A stretch of DNA of 64,000 nucleotides from Scylla paramamosain (Eukaryota > Arthropoda > Malacostraca > Decapoda > Portunidae), in contig NW_026973741.1 of NCBI RefSeq assembly GCF_035594125.1, positions 220,001 to 284,000 of the forward strand, written 5' to 3'. Position 1 is the first letter of the stretch. Each line of letters opens with the position of its first letter. A program made the translations under genes and the position numbers. Below, one piece after another: positions 57,251 through 64,000 of this stretch. The notes beneath the pieces were generated by a model. That model saw nothing but the letters and a program-made list of their open reading frames with translations, ran no database searches and was not told the DNA's origin.

Positions 57251-58814
57251 GCTCGGCTCACACAGTAATAATTGACAAGGACGTGATCAATCATTCATTA
57301 CTGACAAAAAAAAAAAAAGCTTCCTCTTTTCGGTTCATCTAATCTGCAACAGACTTCATGACTTTTTAAACACGACGCCCACAGGCCACAGAAGCTAAAA
57401 TGGCATGAGATTCTTCTTCTTCTTTTTTTTTTTTTTCAGAATATGATTGACGTTTGCTTGCGAACTGGTATATACTGGCGCTGCTTGACCATTGTAAGTC
57501 TGTTCTGTGACTTTTTTTTTATTTTGTTTTGCCGAAAGCTTTATTAATTTCCTGTTCATTTCCATAACGGTCAACCAAAAAAATAAGTCCCTTATTTCGT
57601 CTTGTTCTTTACTCTCATGGTATTTTAAATGTCCTTTGACCAATTACCTGTGCGCATTGTCAGCCCTCGTGAAATTGCTATTCTTTAATTAATCGATTAT
57701 TACCTTCACTACCTACAAAATATACACCGTAGAAAAATATCTGTCTTTAGCCACACAGACTTACCAGCACTGAGAAGACCCGCCACCGCCATTGCCACTT
57801 GTTTTGTCTACGAGCATGCTAGGCGCTGGGCACTATGAATTGATGTGTAGTGGGTTGAGATTGAGAGATCGCATATTACCAAAGCATCCATCTTTTCACA
57901 CGGGCCCAGGTCAGTAAGGGGACCAAGACTCCTCACCACGGCAGTAAAAGTCTATGAGGTCACCTGATTTATAATTTATGGGTTGAAAAGTTTATATAAA
58001 AAGCATGAAATGTCGTGCGCAAGCAATTAAGATAGGGAGAAAATTTTGCTGATAGTCTTGAAAGAAAAGGCGAAGGGGAGGAGGAGAAGAAGAAGAAGAA
58101 GAAGAAGGAAAAAATCTTATAAAAGAAAAACTGAGGCATTTCCATTTCTCCATTTTCGACAAATTTTTTAGTTTATTTCAATGTACTTCCCGAGTCGAAA
58201 ACTTTCCGCGTCCCTTCCTCCCGCGACACATATATGTCAGTTTTAATACTAATGCGTAAGCTGACCACAAACTTATTCTTTCATGTGTTTCCTGGCAATC
58301 TGTGGTGCAGCAAGTCATGCTTCACTTAGATGCCATCCTTCCCTTTCAACTTTAACTTTCTTCAAGAAGTAATTCTTGTCACCTTAGAATCTAAGCGGCT
58401 CTTTCTTGGTTCATCAAGCTCAACAACGTTACCTAGTCTTCCTTTTCTTTAAGACTCTGCAGCTCTTATCCTGCACAAATAAGCGTGGAGGTCGCTGGTC
58501 GCTTTGACAGCGTGAAAGCAGACATAAGATCTGCAATGAGTGAAGAAGCAAAGGCGATTACGGAGAGTGGTGGTGGGCAGACTGCTGTGGGCGTGCTGGA
58601 TTGATCTGGCCAGTGTTTTAACATTTCAAGATATATCAATATATATCAGTCTTTGCGCAGTGTTGAGGATATGTATGAACCCGGGAACCTTGACAAAAGA
58701 CCATAATTTTCTATGCCACTATGATATCCGGTTACTGAGGTGTAATAGATAAGGAATAGATAAGAACAGGTAAGGAAAAACGGACTGAATATGACCAATT
58801 TCCATTTATAAAAA
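57251..58814. other. No gene recognised
   Basis: Unique sequence; A run at 57306-57318, T run at 57423-57436, GAA run at 58086-58106. Confidence 0.5.
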
Positions 58815-59128
58815 ATGCAGGAAATTTTCTCCAGCACGTTACAAGCAATTGTGAACAAGGAACACATGAATATACTTGTACGTATGTATGTTATACACGA
58901 AATGCAATATTTCTTTCTTTCATACAAGCAGAACGAGGGCAGTGAGTTTAACGACGCGGAAAATACACGAAGACAAGAATCTATTCTAACGAGGTGAGTA
59001 CGTGCCCTGCGTCTGTGTCTGGCAGCCGTAACGCGGAGGCTAAACTTAAAACAGTGATGAACCTTAGGGCAGATGTTCCGAGGCAGGGTTCGGCCAGAAT
59101 GTAGGCAAAACTCGGTCAGCGTGAACAT
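58815..59128. other. Open frames of unknown meaning
   Basis: The plus strand has ACAAGCAG then NEGSEFNDAENTRRQESI ending at a consensus donor ACGAG-GTGAGT near 58995. The minus strand has a 160-codon frame over the same region. I recognise neither. The donor-like site makes a short plus-strand exon conceivable. Confidence 0.2.
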
Positions 59129-59833
59129 CGATGAAGCTGCTCCTCCTTTTACGTGACTGACGACTTTTTATGAGTGAAGGCCACGAAACACTCCACCTTT
59201 GGAAAAAGCGCTGCTTGCACCAACCAAATTTCGCAGTAACAAAAAACCTAGTCAGGAGCGTTAACAGATGCTAGTAATATTTAAAAAAATATTTCTTATG
59301 CAGCTTTTAACGTGTCCTCGAGACCAGATGTGAATTAGTTAGAATTAGTCGAGGAGGCAAGCGTGACATATACAGTACATACGAGTTTATATTTTAAACG
59401 CTGTCTATCAATAAGATGTCGTAAACTCCACTGAGCTGTTCCACCCTGACGATCAGGGTAAGCGCGCACTTACGGCGATCTGTTGTCTTTGCATATAGCA
59501 CAGGTTTGTACTTCTCATGCTCTCTCTGTCTATCTGGCTGTGTCTTCCCCCCCTTCCCCCTCTCTCTCTCTCTCTCTCTCTTGATTCAGTATCTTTGTTA
59601 CCCTCAAAGAGTTATTGACATACAGGAAGACATGCGTGTTTTTTTATATATATTTGTTTTGTAAATAAAAAAAAATCATTGAAGCAACATATACTGATAA
59701 CCTTTTTTTTTTTTTTTCCAGCATGCTGTAAGCGATCTACAAAAAACGAGAAATCTTTTTATAGCCAACATTCATATGCTTATAAACGTAAATTTTCCCA
59801 TAAAACTACAATTTATAAAATTTCTACTCTGTG

Positions 59834-59834
<1 letters not shown>
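59129..59834. other. No gene recognised
   Basis: Unique sequence with a short (CT)n at 59559-59581. Confidence 0.55.

Positions 59835-60915
<1,081 letters not shown>

Positions 60916-60959
<44 letters not shown>
60916..60959. repeat. (TG)n microsatellite
   Basis: 44 bp of TG. Confidence 0.95.
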
Positions 60960-60960
<1 letters not shown>

Positions 60961-61069
60961 GTATCGCTCACCCCCTACCCCTGACATATTTGAATTCCTG
61001 CTGTGGTAACTGTCAGATAAACAATGGTAGCGTTGTTTTTTCCCTCTAGTGGTTTGCCGGCAAATACGT

Positions 61070-61410
61070 GGATGGGCAACGCTGGCGGTGGCGTAGCACA
61101 GGTTACTGCTAATAGGTGCGGGTCAGGAGAGCAATGCCGTTTGGATGGCGCGGTACAGGCGTGGGGAGAAAGATTTTGAGTATACCTTGTAACGTTGGCA
61201 GGGTGTAGGAGCGGCGTGAGCGGGGCGTGGATCAGGTGGGGGCCGTGGCCGCAAGGAAGGACAGTAGTGTGGCAGAACTAGGGAGGGGAGGACGTGCGCG
61301 CGAGCAACAGAGCAACAGTTTCCAGGCGCTGCTGCAGCCTGTAGCGCGTACTGTCTGCCAACTTTCAACCGTCTCACTTTCTGCTAAGTACTGTTGCTTG
61401 ACCTCCGTGT
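61070..61410. other. CpG-rich segment, possible promoter or untranslated exon
   Basis: The stretch is clearly richer in G+C and CpG than its surroundings (GCGCGCGAGC, GGCGTGAGCGGGGCG). No TATA box or coding frame is convincing. It is the best candidate for a transcription start in the right third of the window. Confidence 0.25.
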
Positions 61411-61929
61411 GATGAAGTGACCGTGGTGATGAAAAATGAAAGTACGAGCGTGATTTGATAATAGGAGAACTAGTGTAAGTAGAAATAATAATGATGGGTG
61501 AGGTGGTGTAAGTACTCAGTGTTGGGAACTACTATGATGAAGCACCTGTCGGATACACCTGTGCTGCGCCTCAGGTCAGTGCCGTCCTTTACCTCTCCCT
61601 TAGTGTTGCTGTCACTCAGGTTTCTCATAACAGTATAAGAACACAAGCACACTACCATAGCAGCTCTTTGGACATAAGTAATGGCACCTTCTCTCATGCA
61701 CATCCATAAACCTGTCCTGCCTGCTCTTAAACTTTTCTGTCATACATACACTAACTACATAGCGGATTTTTCTGCTTAGTTTCTTCACTCTCTCTCTCCC
61801 ATTAGTGAAAAAAAAAATCTACTTATTTCTTTCTTTATTAACCACCTCGGGAATCGATTATCACGGTCAGAACCTCAACAATTATTTTTTAAGTCTTTTT
61901 AAAATTTTACACGAATTCAAGGACTTTAA

Positions 61930-62700
61930 TCAACGGGTGGCGCCGGATTGTCTTTCTCAGGAGTGCAGATCGAGGTGTTGAAACTCATACACGTGCAGTA
62001 AATACGATCAATATTATTATGACTCTAGGCAGCAATGGACCGTTTTCCAGCTCTGAGGTCCAGGCTTGCTAGTTCTCCCAAGTCTCTTTCGCAATGTCAA
62101 CTAGCGTGATTAGTGTCATTAATTATTACATACTGAGGGGAGTTTTCTCTGACAGACAGCACACTGCACGTACTCTTACTAACCTGGGCCTGCCACTTCG
62201 CTCACAACTCACAGTCTGCTGAGATCATCTTACAAAACCTCAGCATCACGAACAAATCCAATTAGCAGACCTACTTTTTTAGTGTCGCGAGCAAATTAGC
62301 CAATTTACATACTTATTCCTCAATTTACATAATTAATGCGTATAATGAATAGTATAATACGGAACTTTGGGAGCGACTCTTGTAATAGAACGCCATTTTG
62401 ATTTTTCATTAAGTTGGAACTTTTTCTTGCTTTATACACCAAAATTTAGGTCATTCAATTGCGTAACTAAACTCTGAGGAGCCCTGCTTGTGGTCCAACG
62501 CCATTTTTATTTATTTATTTTATTTATTTTTTGTTATTAAGTTGGTATTTGCTCCCTGGACTAAGCCACGCCCTAATCCCAGCCAAGACATTGCGCTCTA
62601 TTAAGTGAACTTTTATTCTTCCTGGAGCCCTCTAATGAGGTACTCCGTCAAGCGCTTTATTATAATCAACGTATATTATAATTTTCGTCGTTATCTTCCG
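61930..62700 (-). pseudogene. Decayed LINE reverse transcriptase
   Basis: The minus strand reads IIYVDYNKALDGVPH near 62670 (motif A, with YVD retaining the Asp). KVHLIERNVLAGIRAWLSPG follows at about 62550-62620, then GVLLQESLPKFRIILFIIRI and NYVN near 62330-62390 (motif B region, family GVPQGSVLGP-LF-IYIND). FARDTKKVG lies near 62280 (motif C region, family FADDTK). RDAEVL then a stop and DDLSRL follow. Several stops and frameshifts interrupt it. The order and spacing of motifs are right for a jockey/CR1-type RT. 3'-ward remains may extend to about 61600. Confidence 0.72.
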
Positions 62701-62957
62701 CCTCGTTTTATCTCGTGAGGAAAGACAAAATAACAGTGGCGTGGTGCTCTTGCTGGTGTTACTCCAGATATATATGCCCGCCTCACTGCCAGAACAAACT
62801 ATTTTTTTTTTCTGTTGATTAGCGTTGTGTGCTTCATTGCTATGTTAATATGAGCCATTAACTTTGCAATCATTGTTGTGTTTTTTTTTTTTGGAGAATC
62901 AATTAGGGGGATTAACGTCGGAATTTTGTTAGGCTCTGCGGAATTTTGTTAGGCTCT

Positions 62958-63040
<83 letters not shown>
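62958..63040. repeat. (AG)n microsatellite
   Basis: About 83 bp of AG. It is preceded by a 20-bp direct duplication (GGAATTTTGTTAGGCTCTG at 62920 and 62940). Confidence 0.95.
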
Positions 63041-63043
<3 letters not shown>

Positions 63044-64000
63044 TCTTGCAGTGATAATGGAATATATAATAATGAAATACGTTTTGTTTTCCTTACTAGA
63101 AATAAAAATAATAGCCAACAAGATAGCAGCAATTATGAAAAAAAAGGTATTTGCTGAATCTATCCTGTAAATTATGAACAAGTATTAATGCTATAATTAG
63201 TTGAGACATTTTACTGATAATCGATAAAAGTTTAACATGCAACTTAATTAACTATCTATTTTCCTCCTTAACGCTACCTAACATGTTTGTCTGTTAACAA
63301 TAGTGGCTCCCAAATTGACATGCTCGTACTCTTAACATATACATGTGAGATAATCGCTGATCATTCTGTTAATTATCATTATCAATAAACAAGTGAGCTG
63401 TGTGATCGTAATGAAAGTGTGATGGATCCAGTTATCAACAAATAGTTAAAAAAAATATATATATATGGTAGCAGGAGGCGCGTGTGTGCAATCATGATCT
63501 GGAAGATGGGACGTAGCCTGTGAAATATGGAAATTCCTGGTCTATAGAATCTAAGTAGCTTTCTAGTAACCGCCAACTCAAAATATGTTGAAAGAAAGAT
63601 GCCTAAGGACGTGAAAATATTGTCGTACGTGAAGGAAATCCCTTACCTTTCTCTTTGTTCTCCTTGAATAAGTAATCAGCATCTTGCATCAGAGTGTGGC
63701 TCTGTCGTGTACACAGTGACAAAAGTATTCATTCTCAGTTTTGCTTGTGTTTTCAGCATAGTTTGTTAACTCGCTATCATCTCTCTTCAAAGGCCCATTC
63801 AGTCCCTGCCTTCCGTTCCGTACAAATGAAAGAACAATTTTGCCTCAAATTTCCCCTCCCTTGCCACCCTAATCTCGTAATTCTTTTTCGCCCTCCACAT
63901 ATTTTCCATACTGTTCTCACTAATTCAATATAACCATCCACGAGATCTGCTCCCCCACGTTTTAATCTGCTCCAAATTTCCTGCTTCATTCCCGTTTCCC
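63041..64000. other. No gene recognised
   Basis: A/T-rich unique sequence to the window edge. Confidence 0.55.

Noticed and set aside
58646..59128. 160-codon minus-strand frame
   Set aside because: A/T-rich, Cys/Ile/Tyr-rich, no recognised domain and no start context; kept only as a low-confidence note.

Overview
The window looks like nuclear intergenic and intronic DNA from an arthropod, most likely a decapod crustacean (crab or shrimp). There is no operon-like gene packing. Dinucleotide and trinucleotide microsatellites are extremely dense ((AG)n/(CT)n, (AC)n/(TG)n, (TA)n, (ACT)n, (AAT)n, many over 70 bp). A degenerate CCTAA array at the left resembles the arthropod telomere unit. Mobile elements of several classes make up most of the recognisable protein-coding sequence. 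The decapod assignment is inferred from this repeat profile and not from a diagnostic gene.

Layout, left to right. 1-3.6 kb: (AG)n, a CCTAA-type array, a 17-bp tandem repeat and a ~150-bp tandem repeat. 3.6-6.8 kb: a degenerate ~75-bp repeat, then a ~115-bp tandem repeat. One unit of the latter is split by a (TA)n tract that holds a 1.9-kb MULE-like element. That element has clustered GGTGACGAAACGG end motifs and two transposase C-terminal pieces facing opposite ends. 7.4-11.5 kb, minus strand: a nearly complete CR1/jockey-type LINE with a PHD-like/zinc-knuckle ORF1 and an endonuclease-RT ORF2. It is disabled by frameshifts and a lost RT catalytic Asp, and it is truncated at its 3' end. 13.2-13.8 kb: a second LINE RT fragment, in frame, bounded on both sides by (TG)n. 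14-23.4 kb: microsatellites and unassigned sequence. 23.5-29.6 kb, plus strand: the only convincing host-gene remnant, two exons of a coiled-coil protein. The donor of the upstream exon is the first bases of a (GA)n array. 29.6-37.2 kb: a ~155-bp tandem repeat, a possible spliced first exon at 31.98 kb and more microsatellites.

37.2-40.8 kb: a LINE 3' tail, then a complete PIF/Harbinger element with a TTA target duplication. Its HARBI1-like transposase and MADF-BESS genes lie on opposite strands and interlock, each one's exon lying in the other's intron. Both are broken. 43.2 kb: a small palindromic MITE candidate. 45.5 kb: a tRNA-derived SINE with a perfect 13-bp target duplication. 49.0 kb: a second tRNA-like SINE between (AG)n tracts. 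49.5-53.3 kb: a second PIF/Harbinger element with a three-exon Myb/SANT-like gene and only the N-terminal part of the transposase. Its right end is a perfect palindrome of two terminal repeats. 54-64 kb: two more copies of the LINE tail, long microsatellites, and a decayed LINE RT on the minus strand at about 61.9-62.7 kb.

In the two Harbinger elements a DNA-binding partner (MADF-BESS or Myb/SANT-like) accompanies a DDE transposase, as is known for that superfamily. In the LINE, ORF1 would package RNA and ORF2 would nick DNA and reverse-transcribe. None of these systems appears able to move on its own, because every one carries at least one disabling change. All coordinates and translations were read by eye; splice sites are predictions.
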